From Adiantum capillus-veneris (taxonomy: Eukaryota > Streptophyta > Polypodiopsida > Polypodiales > Pteridaceae): a stretch of DNA of 64,000 nt. Below are positions 1 through 10,551 of the stretch, piece after piece. A model generated the notes under the pieces. The model ran no database searches and was not told the DNA's origin. It was given only the letters and a program-made list of their open reading frames with translations. The DNA lies in the NCBI GenBank assembly GCA_014529385.2, contig CM043958.1, positions 127,054,817-127,118,816 of the forward strand. Reading direction: 5' to 3'. How positions within the stretch are numbered: position 1 is the first letter of the stretch; each line of letters begins with the position of its first letter. The position numbers were made by a program, and so were the translations under genes.

Positions 1-1483
1 TTTGATTGTGTTTTGTCTACCACTTCTCTCTATCACCATATGAAAGTGCTTAAGGAGAAAAACTAGTACTGCAAGGAACAGAGTGCTCAGAATGAAGAGG
101 CAGAGACTGATCTAATCACAAATGTGAATGTGGACACTGAGAATTTTTCTTCTAGACAGGGAAATGATTGTCCAAGGATGCAATCAATCTTTGCTACTAA
201 TGCACATGTACAAGAGGATGGCAATGTATTTGGGTTCAAGAGGTTGCCAAGAACATTGTTGTTGCAACTTGACAATTGTGGTTTAGAAAATAAGAATCGA
301 TATGTGTTTGCATACCTATCATTGTTGGTTGCACGAGGAGTATTTGACACTGTGCAGCTTGGATTTCCTATGGTTGGTCACACTCATGAAGGCATTGATG
401 CATTGTTCAGTCGCTTTTCTAAGAAGCTTAGAAAACAAACCATTTTTACATTTCCACATTTGATGAAGATCTTTAGTGAGTGTGTTAGCATGCATCCAAC
501 ACCTTTTCTCCTACAAAAGGTGGCAGACTTTAAAGGATTTGTAAAGGGGTTCTTACATGATGGAGCAGATAGCTTAGTGAGTCATTCAAAGCCATTGCAA
601 TTTAGGTTCTATATGAGTGATGGAATACCTTTGATGCAGTACAAAGTACACCCTAAAAATGTGGCTTGGTTACCCAAAAATGGTATAGAGTTATGGAAGA
701 GAAATGACCAAGGAGGAGCCAAGCTTCTTGAAGGTGTTTCAAAAGTATTACCACTCTTTGAGTATGTTAAAGATAGTGAGAAAGTTATGAATTGAAGAAG
801 TATCTTAGTTGGTGGAAAGATCACTTGCAAGAGAAAGGAGATGAAAGTGAGTATGCTAGGTGGATCAACCCAGTTCTTATGTACCGGGAGAATCTCATGC
901 AAGCTATGCAAAACCTTGGACAAAGTGAAAACACTTTATTTGATGACTTCTGGACAAGGATTATATGTGAACAAGATCATCCTCTTGAAGTTCCATTGGA
1001 AGATGGTCTAGATGAAGTACTTGACATAATCGAGGGCCACTATTGTGGTCCAATGCGCAACAAACCTGTTGAGGAGTTCAACCCAACTCTTGATGTGGAA
1101 AAGGGAGACTTTGTACTTGTGCAACCTTGTGATGAAAATTACCCAATTTGGTTAGGAGTGGCAGCAACAGATATTGATCAGAACAATGACTCGGCAACCT
1201 ATCTTCAAGTGAAGATATAATACAGGGTACCAATTTCAAAGAAGAATGCAAGTGATGTGGAGGTTCACAAGGATTGTTGGAACAAGTATTGGAGAGAGAA
1301 ATCAATGATCCTCAATGCTGGGAAGACACTAGTTGCATCATTTGGGCATGGAAGCCCAAGGGTGGATGAATTCCTGAAAAAATCAAGATTCCAAAGGCAA
1401 TAATCCTCAAGGCCAAAGAGAGTCAGTTGAAACTTGATGAACATGAGGCACCATCAAATGTCAATGCAAATGAGGAGGAATGA
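1..1483 (+). pseudogene. Broken DUF7869-like gene, probably transposon-related
   Basis: Frame 1 reads through a TAG at 64-66 and carries the recognisable block at about 270-440, with LDNCGLENKNRY followed by VGHTHEGIDALFSRFSKKLR. That pattern is typical of the DUF7869 family found in plants and some animals, whose role is unknown and possibly transposase-like. The frame closes at 793-795. The homologous reading continues at 792 in another frame (SWWKDHLQEKG, then an acidic stretch and DFVLVQPCDENYPIWLG), hits TAA at 1218-1220, and continues in frame to 1403. A last piece in a third frame ends at 1483. One nonsense codon near the start, one frameshift near 790, a second stop and a third frame change make a functional product unlikely. 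The 5' end lies outside the window. Recognition of the family is from memory of the motif, not a search. Confidence 0.6.
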
Positions 1484-1926
1484 TCATTGGCCTTTCACCT
1501 TTGTAATCTTCTAGCAATGGTTCCAATTAGTCCACCCATAGCTAGGGTCATTATCAACATTGATAATGGCATCCCACCTTTGTAATCTTCAAGAAATCTT
1601 ATTCAATATGAATGGTGTTTTTTTTCACTTTCATCACCCAAGTTTTTCTTGCAACTTACATTTTAATTTGTTTTATCAAATGAAGCATGTGTGGGAAGAA
1701 AATTTTGTTTTGGGTGCATGAGCATGTGTGTGTGTGTGTATCATGTGAAAAAACACTCTAGTGTATAGTATGGTTGTTGAAAACGGACCATATTGGATCT
1801 TGTAGACTCATAAGCATCCACTAAACATTTTATATCAGTTTTCATATGTGCAACAACCTAGTACAATACAACCTTACCTCAAGTCCATGAGACACAAAGA
1901 ATCATCCCAAATGTGTGAATTTTTCC
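1484..1926. other. AT-rich gap, no gene seen
   Basis: Only poly-T stretches and a short (TG)n run near 1721-1739 stand out. It could include the 3' flank of the pseudogene or the lost end of element M. I see no coding signal. Confidence 0.5.
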
Positions 1927-2149
1927 CTATTTTCCTAAATATGTGTTATAGGCAATATTAGGGTCTAACTCTTCCTCACAGCCTTCCAAACAAGCAATAG
2001 ATGACTCACAACCCACTTGATTCCTAGAAGTGATTCTTGGGTGTGGGGGTTGCGGTCCTAACACAGGAGGTGATAAGGGTGTTGTTTGAACAACACTTTG
2101 GGCCCTAGGGACCATGTGTTGTGATGGTTGTTTAAGAGGTGGGGCCGGC

Positions 2150-4270
2150 ATGAATGCTGGTACTCAAGGTGTGTCCGTCCATGCTAAGGTTGGTTTATTG
2201 GCCATCGTGCGTTTAATACTATGCAATCCTTATCTTGATGACCATACCTCCCCACAGGCATTGCAATTCCCGTTAAATTTTACTTTAAAAGTAGGACATT
2301 CACTTGTACTATGCGGACCATAGCAAACTGAGCACCATTGGTCCTCCCTTGATACATATGGTTGTTTTGTGGAGCACGATTGTCTCTAAGACTTTCTTGA
2401 ATGGCCTTGGTGAGATCTGCTAAAGTCATCTCAAATATGGCTCTTTAGCAATAGGCTTTATGGTCATTGGCTCATGCATCGATGCTTGCGAGCTAGTAGA
2501 TTTAGGCTCAATGGACAATCTTTCTCCTTTAATCATTAACTTGTCCTCCAATTGGATCACATTGGTGGTGACTGCTTCCCAAGTGGTGATTCCTCTAATG
2601 ACTAGGCCATTGTAGATAATTTCATGTCGTAATCCCCTAATGAATCTGTCGAGCAATTGGTTATTATTGAAGCACTCGTTTGGATTACAATGAGAGTTCA
2701 AATGCTTCAAGCAACTAAGAAAGTCTCTCACGGACTCTCCTTCCTCTCGTTGGGGTTTTTGGAGCTGAGATGCTACACCCCAAAGCACTCCCTCTCGCAT
2801 GTACTCTTTCAAGAACAGTCTCCTAAGAGTAGGGTAAATCGTTTTTTTCTTCCACCCTTAGGGTTCTATACCAATCCCCAGCCTTTCCACTCAAGGTCAG
2901 GCTTAAAGCATTGCTCTTATGTAGGTCACATATTTGTTCAAATATTTTGATATGATTTCTCACATCCCCGTCTCCACTAAATTTTTTTGTGAGCTTGGCT
3001 ATTTGTACTACTTAACTTCTAGGCTCTCTATCACGCGTGTTACACATATTTTTGGCAATAGATTGTCCGATAGCTTGGGCAAATGTTGCCAAGTCACCTA
3101 AGTGAGCAAGTACAGTGGGGACATGTGCTCTCGGAATTGTATGTGGAATAGGGGGATTCATCAAGAGAAAGATGAGCTAAACTTGAAAAGGTAAAGCTAT
3201 CACTTGTGGGCTCAGATTGTACTGAGACCCCTAGCGAAACAACATATGGAGGATCCATCGGGCTTACTGAGGAGTCTCCATTTGCGATAAAGTTGATTGC
3301 TTAGCCTTCTCTGTATCCAAGAATCTCATGAGACCCGTTGAAGGCATGTAGATCCCTTTGTTCTGCCTCTCCAACTCAATAACTCTATGGATGACATCAC
3401 AAACTCTTTGTTGCTGCTCCTCTACGCTAGTAGCACCCGATGTGGATTGTAGGACATCTAACCAACCCACATGATAGGTGTGACTGGTGTATAGGTCGGT
3501 TAAAGTCTCCGTTTGTAGTTCATACTCTCAGTTTTCATTTAGAAACGCTCCAAACTAGGATTGAGGTGCTAGGGATGTACTTTGAACTAGATGCAATGTG
3601 GCTCTCTATGGGTTGACCCTTAGTGGTTGCTAATTCAGGAGCACTCAATTGCTCGCCTAGCATGGATGTTGACATAGGGGCCTTCGCTTTTAGCTCTCTC
3701 CGTTGCTCTGCCTTGCGTAGGCTCTCAATTTCCTTTTCCCTAGCTGCAATGATATATCTCTCAACCTCTTGCACTTCGGCAAGGCTTTTACCATCAGGTA
3801 ATATAACCTTGGAGGGGAATAGCTCTGAAAGAGTCAGGGAGTGCAATGAATGGAGTACTCACATGCACACTCTCCAGGAGCATGGGGTCTACATTGGTCA
3901 TGAATGGTGAATTTACTTTTCCACCCCCTTCATTTACATCGCTAGCTCCATGTTCAGAGCGAGTGGCTCTACTAAAAGTCTCCTTCGAGCGACTAAGCAC
4001 GCTCGGCTCGGACCGTGGGTTCATGACATGCATGTCTTGGCTTGAACTATCAGGATTAGACATCGAGTAACCTTCCACGACGTCGTAATCTTCCATGACG
4101 TCGTAATCAGAGGAAGAGTCACTAGAGGCAATACGTCTGGTCCTGAGTGGTACTACCTTGGGTTCCCACTGAGGTTTAGAGCCTAATGTGGAGGAATAAT
4201 GTGTGCCCGCGTAAACGTAGACACTCTCTATGTGATTGTCCTTTAGTACACAACCAGAGCGTAGGTGCAT
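2150..4270 (-). pseudogene. Element M gag relic (Ty3/gypsy, Athila/Tat-like)
   Basis: Read on the minus strand, the relic starts at 4270 with MHLRSGCVLKDN, a gypsy gag-like N-terminus. It continues in broken frames through 3535-3846 and 3264-3470 to the capsid-like block at 2426-2812 (REEGESVRDFLSCLKHL, then QLLDRFIRGLRHEI), which matches the Retrotrans_gag fold. Beyond that, about 2293-2336 encodes a zinc knuckle of the form C-x2-C-x3-H-x4-C. No protease, RT or integrase follows, so the element is truncated or was gag-only. Several stops and frame changes make it non-functional. Lineage assignment rests on the primer-site type at 5233-5252 and is an inference. Confidence 0.65.
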
Positions 4271-5232
4271 GTGACCTCAATAATCTAAAAGTGTTGGTGA
4301 GTGCCTGTGAAGGCCGCTCACCTAGTTTTTTAGATGTTTGCAACCAAATTTTTTGTTATTTTTGGTCCTTTTTTCTAACCAAGCCACGGAATATGGCATG
4401 TGATAGCTCAAAACAAGCATCTTGGTTAGAGGGACGTGCCGTGCCTTACAGCCCTCGATTTGGTTACATAAAACCCTCAAAATCCTAAAATCAGTCTTTT
4501 TCTAGTCGAAAAGAAGGCTAGAAAGTCCAAAGGGTGAGTGTGAAGAGGTGGAGGACTTGAAGAACTTGTCCTATATGCACTCCCTTTACTTGAGGTTCTA
4601 GTTTTTATATATACAGTAGTGTCTATACTATATCATAAGATTGAGGCCCCAGGCCTGGGCCTGGGCTTGGGCTTCGGGGTAGATCTCGATCCCTTCCTTT
4701 TAAAATGAGTTTTTTTTTGAATTTTCTTTTTGGTCTTAGATATTTTGAGCGTTTTTTTAATAACTTTATAAAAAATCTTTTTGTTGATAATGATGCGCGT
4801 GGACGCCGAGCTCACGTGCGCACACAACTGTCCCTAGCAGCTCTGTCTAACCTGCTTACAGCTAACATTGCTAATTAACATTGCACAAACACTGTCTAAC
4901 ACAACAAACTGTACACTATCTATACTAACTGCTGCACACTGTCTACACTTTCTAACACAATAAATTGCTCACTCACAGACTACTCAATCTACGCACTGTT
5001 TCATGCACATTACAGATTTACACTAACTAACAGATCTGCTAATACTTGCACATTACAGAACTTAGCAGATCTAACAAAACATGTACAGTGCAACACTTAA
5101 CAGAGCTAACAAATCCTGTTAAACTTGCACATTACAGCCACTTAACAGATCTAACACAACTCATTAAAAACCAGAAATGACAGAAGTGAATTGCTTCATG
5201 AGGTAGCACTGAGTGGTCCTCAAGCTTAGTGC
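4271..5232 (-). other. Element M leader, non-coding
   Basis: This stretch lies between the gag start and the primer-binding site of element M. From about 4850 to 5160 it is rich in degenerate repeats of the type ACTTAACAGATCTAAC and TTGCACATTACAG. I see no coding potential. Confidence 0.4.
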
Positions 5233-5252
5233 AATCCTCGACAATGACGCCA
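5233..5252 (-). promoter_or_regulatory. Element M primer-binding site, tRNA-Asp-like
   Basis: The minus strand reads TGGCGTCATTGTCGAGGATT directly inside a TACA LTR end. It is a mutated form of the TGGCGCCGTTGCCGGGGA-type primer site used by plant Athila/Tat-like gypsy elements. The other gypsy elements here with an intact leader mostly use an initiator-Met type site. Confidence 0.6.
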
Positions 5253-5256
5253 AAAA

Positions 5257-5851
5257 TGTACGTCTTGTCGCACATGTCGGAGGCTGGGAACTTGTCAAAA
5301 CACCGTGTGGGAGCCACGACTAGTTGCAAGCACACAACTAGACAATCCAAGCAAGTTCAAAAGGGCAATGGTGTGTCATTCACCTCTCATTGCTTCCGTC
5401 GTGAAAGATCCTGTGCCGCGAAGAAGAAGGAGCCGCCACCGCCATTGCGCTCAACCGCCTTGCCGTCGTCGATGCCGTCGCAATGCTCGATCACACACAC
5501 ACACACTCTCTCTCTCTCTCTCAAGCGCGCGCGCGCACACACACACACACACGTGAGCACATGAAGGAGGAGAAGATAGAGGTAGAGCAAGAGCACTTCT
5601 TAGCTTGCACCTCAAAGAATGAGGATTTTGGGTCAAAATAAACCTTTTATAAGAGTCTGACCCATTCACACATGGGTGCTCATAGTGACCGATCGTTGTA
5701 AAACTACTGTAAAAATAAGATAAGTGGTGCGCTTTCATCGACGATCACCTACACACATATGGGACCAACAAGCCCAATCCATGACTCAAATAAATAATAA
5801 GACGTCCGTCGAAGGTGATAAAGTTTTCGTAAGGGTTAACAAATTATGACA
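5257..5851 (-). repeat. Element M 5' LTR (probable)
   Basis: The inner edge at 5257 (TGTACGTC) abuts the primer site. The outer edge is placed at a TGACA at 5847-5851 only because it gives a TG...CA repeat. No second LTR is in the window to confirm it. The LTR contains the compound CA/CT/GC microsatellite at 5492-5553. Confidence 0.4.
5492..5553. repeat. Compound microsatellite (CA)n(CT)n(GC)n(CA)n
   Basis: Uninterrupted CA, CT, GC and CA blocks follow one another. Apparent reading frames across it are translated repeat. Confidence 0.9.
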
Positions 5852-6277
5852 ACCAATTTACCTCCATAGCTAGGATAACCAGTCTATACATATCCATATT
5901 TCCATATTATAACAAAAAGGGGAGAGATCCCCCGTCCCCCACACGTGGCGAAAGCAGCTTGAATTGGCCTGTGTGTCCTACGCCTCCCGATTGCACATCG
6001 CACAAGAGAGCGCGTGCACGAGAGAGAGAGAGAGAAAGAGAGAGAAGAAGAAGAAGAGAGTTTTAACGTCGTAAGAAACTATCCCAAAGATCTAGTTGAC
6101 CAGGAGTTGAACTCAAGACAATATACTAGAGTCGAGAGTGACGAGGGTCGTTTATTGCGCTTTTTGACTTTTTCGTAGAGTCCCCTATGTGCCCAGGCCA
6201 AAAAGCAGCCGATGCTCCACAAATTGCTTACCTATGTAGCCCAAGATTAGTAGTAGCCAACCTAACGTTGAGTTGCG
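5852..6277 (+). promoter_or_regulatory. SF3A2 upstream region: promoter and 5' UTR
   Basis: About 430 bp of non-repeat DNA precede the SF3A2 ATG. They include a G-box-like ACGTGGC near 5943-5949, AT-rich TATA-like sequence near 5885-5910, and a GA-rich stretch at 6018-6060 of the kind common in plant 5' leaders. No transcription start can be fixed from sequence alone. Confidence 0.45.
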
Positions 6278-6429
6278 ATGGACCGCGAGTGGGGCAGCAA
6301 GCCTGGTAGCGGAGGGGCTGCCTCTGCACAGAATGAAGCTATTGATCGTCGTGAGCGGTTGCGGCGCCTTGCGCTGGAGACCATCGACCTTGCCAAAGAT
6401 CCCTATTTCATGCGCAACCATCTCGGCAG
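6278..6429 (+). CDS. SF3A2: SF3A2 exon 1 (residues 1-50 plus two bases)
   Basis: The ATG at 6278 opens MDREWGSKPGSGG, the usual plant SF3A2 start, and the exon runs to ...DPYFMRNHLG plus AG. The donor is CAG|GTATAT. The two leftover bases combine with the T at 44218 to give Ser51. Reading on past the donor gives only a short tail that stops at 6479-6481, which is intron. Confidence 0.94.
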
Positions 6430-6939
6430 GTATATCTCTTCGAAGAAGATTGAAAATCACGGTTTTTTAGGGTTTTTGTAAGAACCAATATGCGTTGCGC
6501 ACTGTGATGCTCTTCCACTAAGAACAACGCAACTGCTTCAAAACATCATTTTTAGTTTGAAAGGAATGGAAAAAACTTATATTTCATATTTGTGAAATCG
6601 TTTCCCTACCGTACCTTAAGAGCATAAGGGGTCGAGGATAATATGCAAGAAGAACTCAAAACATTAGGACTGTGTTTTCTGCAGTACAGGAATGTGACTT
6701 GGCTTTGGCTTTTTAGATTGCCAAGTAGATATGGGTTGAGATGCATCACTTCCCTTCGCTTCCTTGGTGTTGGGTTTTCATTGTTTCGCCACATCATGAT
6801 GACAATGATTATGTTCGTCTCAAGCCAATAACTTGTGAGGGAGATGTCTTTGTCCTAGACATCACGTCATGTGCTTATATTTCCTGTTGATGAAATCTAA
6901 AAAGTGAAACGAATGTAGTAGGGATTGGGAAAGCTGGTA

Positions 6940-7045
6940 GCTTTATTTTCGGTACAAGGTGTTATGGTGCTGATGGTTATTTTGTCTCGTGGATTGATTA
7001 CATGAGTTTGTGACATGATTCATCTAGGTATGTATTACCTCCCAT
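6940..7045 (+). repeat. Dispersed hairpin repeat, copy 1 (diverged)
   Basis: GCTGATGGTTATTTTGTCTC followed by a GTGGATTGATTAC-like stretch and GATTCATCTAGGTATG resembles the copies near 13519, 43447 and 44665. It is the most diverged copy and has lost the left arm of the hairpin. Confidence 0.5.
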
Positions 7046-7244
7046 GCTGGTTTTATGTGAATCTTTTCTCTAGCTTGTGACCCATTGTATCATGTACAGA
7101 GTCGTAACAAATGCATGTGTGTGCTTGGTCGTATTTTATTAGCTCCGGAGATACCATTGGGCATTGATACATTAGTGGGATGTCGTGCTAATTAGTCAAT
7201 ACCTTGTCCGAGATGCATCAACTACTCTCATAAAATATATTTGG

Positions 7245-7490
7245 ACATCTACCTCAATATAGACATTTGAAGCCTACTGCCCTCGACATTATGCATGCAT
7301 CACACTCACAATATCTTTTAAGTTTGAAGAAGAATGTGGTGGCAGATGCGTTGTCTCGCTGTTTAAATAAATGTCTACCTCAATGTAGACATTTGAAGCC
7401 TGCTGCCCTTGACATTGTACATGCATCACACGCACAATATCTTTTAAGTTTGAAAGAAGAATGTGGTGGCAGATGTGTTGTCGTGCTAGC
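7245..7490 (+). repeat. 126-bp tandem duplication of a gypsy RNase H fragment
   Basis: Two units start at 7245 and 7371, each beginning with CTACCTCAAT and ending with the sequence encoding NVVADALSR or its mutated form NVVADVLS. That motif marks the RNase H end of Ty3 pol. The unit duplicated after it was already a fragment. Confidence 0.8.
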
Positions 7491-7590
7491 CACATATCCT
7501 CTGCTACATCAATGCATCATTGGGACTTCGAGACGATGCAGGAGCAATATGCTATGAACCTGGATTTTGTTGAGATCTTCTTAGTGCGGA
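7491..7590 (+). pseudogene. Gypsy pol fragment after RNase H
   Basis: The plus strand encodes MHHWDFETMQEQYAMNLDF, which aligns with the linker that follows RNase H in element A near 18785-18850. With the tandem units to its left it forms one plus-strand pol remnant abutting the minus-strand element G. Confidence 0.6.
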
Positions 7591-7639
7591 GACAATTTCT
7601 GGGAACCCTCTCAAGGCAGCATTTTTGATACTCGTCTTT

Positions 7640-8579
7640 CTTTAGTACCAATAAAACCGGAGAACAATAAGGTGAAGTACTAGGCTGGATGAGACACTTT
7701 TCAAGAAGGTCTTTCACTTGGTTCACAATTTCTTCATTTTGGGCTCGGCTCACAATAAGGTGGCCGGTTGATCCAGGGATGAAATCAATGGTGTGGTCCT
7801 TAGGACGAGATGGAGGTAACTCGCTTGGTAGGCCTTCTGAGAAACAGTCAGCGTGTGTGTGCAGAAATTCTTGTCGTTCTGTGTCCAATTCAGAAATGTC
7901 CGTTCGTTGTTCGTCATTCAATTCTTTCAAATAGATCGAGTAAACAAAAAGATTGGATTTCATTAATTTTGAAATAGCCGAAGCCAATACTATAGACACG
8001 GACTCGCCCTTCAATTTTACATCAATTACAATTTTCCTGTCTCTCCCATTGGTCAAGGTCGCTTTCTTGGCCCGATAGTTGACCACGGCGTTGTTCTTAT
8101 GGTACCAAGGGATTCCTAGGAGGATATCACACCCTTCCAAAGGCATGATGTAAAAGTCCTCGTGCCCTAAATACCCCTGACAATGCAAACGAAGTTTGCC
8201 AATGACAGGTGTAATGGCTACATTTGTGCGGGTGCCGCTAGAACTGCCTTCGTCGGTGGTCTCATCCTGTCGGGCGTAATCTTGAGTTGAGCCGCCAATT
8301 CAGGTGAAATGAAGTTGGCCTTGGCTCCTCCATCAAAGAAGATGAGGGCTTCCGAATTTTAACTTTGCCCTATGCGTGGCAAAGTTCCGTACTTTCATCC
8401 ATTTGGCTTGGGTTGGTTTCTATGCATTCCGATATCAGTCTTGCTTTCATCTTGCCTTTTCTGCCATGGTCTTCCACTGCTCTAGAACTCTCAGCTTGTC
8501 TTCAATCTGTCCTCGTTGTGCCTTTTTGGGGCACTTTGCGGAGATGTGCCCTTGATCCTCGCAACCAAAACACTTCCCT
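7640..8579 (-). pseudogene. Element G, 3' part: zinc knuckle, protease, start of RT
   Basis: On the minus strand, 8579-8520 encodes the zinc knuckle CFGCEDQGHISAKC. About 8355-8230 holds an aspartic protease start FFDGGAKANFISPELA. From 8188 comes GCDILLGIPWYHKN, then the pol linker and the RT start up to SPVLLVLKKD near 7640, where homology ends. The rest of RT, RNase H, integrase and the 3' LTR are missing. The upstream half of gag lies at 39265-40740, on the other side of the inserted elements. Confidence 0.8.
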
Positions 8580-9159
8580 CGTCACAAGACGGGCACCATG
8601 TGCCAATAGAACAAAACAGACTGAATAGAATTTTAACACTTCAATAATAACTGAATTGAAAGAGAGACATGCGACATAGAGTGGCAAAATTCCAACCCAG
8701 AGAGTATTGGCCTCAAACCTTGGCGTCCCTTTCGGTGTTTCTTTATATTGTATCAACTCAGTACAAGCCGATACTCCAGACTTTGCACCTTCTCGAGGAA
8801 GCAAGAATGAGCCCTAGCCTCATATTTAAAGGCCCTAGGCCCCAAAAGCAGTAGTACTTGAAAAGCCTGCAAACTCAAAAGCTTCTGGTCCAAAAGCAAT
8901 GACAAAAAGTTACTAGCGTAAATCACGGAATTTCGTACAACTACCACGTCAGCAGTCAGCGCAAAACGTGGAAATCCGTACGTCATCATGTCAGCGCAAT
9001 TTTCAAAAATCCGTACAATTTGCCACGTCAGTAGGCCAACGTGAATTGCGGGTTCATCTTCTGCTGCTTCTGCCTCTTCACTTAGGGTTTAGGCCTCTCG
9101 GCCATGATTTGCAAGTTGGCTCCATTCTTTAGGGTTTGACACGTCAGCAGTTTGTGACA
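8580..9159 (-). repeat. Element C' 3' LTR
   Basis: Homologous to the LTRs of element C (23498-24174 and 25648-26281) in reverse orientation. It ends GTTTGTGACA and is followed by a purine-rich minus-strand tract, the expected polypurine primer. The outer edge has CG in place of TG. Flanking TCCCT at 8575-8579 nearly matches TCCCC at 39265-39269. Confidence 0.85.
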
Positions 9160-9645
9160 TCCCCCCTTCCTGAAAGAAAGTAATCGTCCGCGATTACAAC
9201 ATATCTGCAAAACAACTCAAGTCAGCTCAACAATTTTCGAGGGACATTCCGAGGGACAATCGGTTCGCTCTCTTTGTTAGGGAGTTAGCTTCTCCTTTCG
9301 TCCATATCGGATCTCTTGATATTCTGGCGTAGTAAAATTAGCCATCACACCCAGACCGCACAGATCTTCCACAGGTGTCTTGATGCACTAAAATTACATA
9401 CCCAGGCAATCTCATCCAATTAGGACATCACAATGCAACACAAATGCTCACATATGCTCACATATGCATGTTACAAGACATAGAAACATAAACCGCCGAT
9501 GAACACTCCCCCCGCAAATAACCATCCAGGTCCGGGCCATGAGCTGTTCAACGACTCCCTCATCACTCCTCCCGCAAATAACCTAAAAAGGTCGGGGCCA
9601 TGAGATATAGAGGCCTTTTACAACCAATCCCCCCCAGACTGTACC
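9160..9645 (-). mobile_element. Element C' internal region, 3' half
   Basis: Non-coding. It is collinear with 25160-25647 of element C, including the region of repeated CCGGGCCATGAG-type motifs. It breaks off at 9645 where element E begins and resumes at 37578. Confidence 0.8.
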
Positions 9646-10551
9646 TGAAACTAGCCCGTAGGACGGTAGTCATAGGCTTTCATCCGAAACTTTACTTTAG
9701 ACTTTAGGACATAAAGGAACTTGACGAATAAGTCTGTGACTCGAATTCAACACTTCAAGACAAACCACGGCTTGACAGCAAGAGCGCTATCAAGCAGACA
9801 ACGACACCGAGTTGGCCCCAAAGACTGGTGTCCCTTTCGATATTTCTTTATTTTTATTATACTTGAGAAAAACCTGTAAACTTCTACAAGCTGTCCGACT
9901 TTTATCGGGCTGAAATTCCTCTACTCAAACCCGATTTTGGCAACATAACCACAGTAGAAGTTTCCACGAACAAAATCCCAAGCAAACATTGACTTTCCAT
10001 GCACTTTAGAGCTCTTTGCAAAACCTGGCGAGAAATTGCAGCTCGCTGAATTCTCTGTTTTGTGCTCCGATCCGCGTGCCGATCACTTTTCTGGGTAGCC
10101 CTCGAGCTCTCGCACCTGTAGGGTCACTTGCCCCTTGAATTAGACGAGATTCCTAGTAGGAAATCTCTCTAAATTGTCATGTACAAGCACCAATGCTTTC
10201 CTGAGGCTCCCCTGACAAATAAACGATCCGAACGCTTCCTTCTAACCCTCACCACATTGTCCAAACCTGTCCATGGCTGTAATTGCAGGTTTTTGACCCA
10301 ATTTCGCCAGCATAACGGCGCAAATATCCCTGTAGGTCAAAAGTATACGTCAAGGACACTTTCCCTCGCGGTATGGAAGCTTTCCAGTGAGTTGCATGTA
10401 ATTTCAGCATGCTGTAATTTTCTGTTTTGCCACTGTTAGGTGCCTACTGACCTGTACACGCATCCCAAGGCCTTTTCGAGGCTCCCCTGGCAATTCCCTG
10501 CAGTTTAGGTGCGAAACCCTAAGCCTACAGAAAAACACAGCAGGCTGTAAT
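9646..10551 (-). repeat. Element E 3' LTR, part 1
   Basis: Starts TGAAACTAGCCCGTAGGACG and is homologous to the right LTR of E at 27546-27732 and 36418-37250. Part 2 is 22861-23497 and part 3 is 26282-26641; elements D and C interrupt it. It contains the conserved LTR core near 9817-9850. The reading frame at 10179-10439 inside it is LTR sequence with no protein support. Confidence 0.85.

Noticed and set aside
4633-4827. Lys/Arg/Pro-rich minus-strand frame
   Set aside because: Short, compositionally biased, in the leader of element M with no homologous motif.
5229-5738. Several overlapping frames ending in His/Thr or Leu/Ser repeats
   Set aside because: They are driven by the CA/CT microsatellite and have no other support.
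6278-6481. SF3A2 exon 1 reading on to a stop at 6481 as a 67-residue protein
   Set aside because: The GT at 6430 fits exon 2 in phase, and residues after it are not conserved SF3A2 sequence.
9641-9645. GTACC as target duplication of element E
   Set aside because: The right flank at 37578 is ACAGC; the insertion is supported by collinearity of C', but the duplication itself cannot be read.
10179-10439. Frame in an E LTR with a similar frame at 36921-37127
   Set aside because: Homologous LTR positions in element E; the frame length is not conserved and no motif is present.
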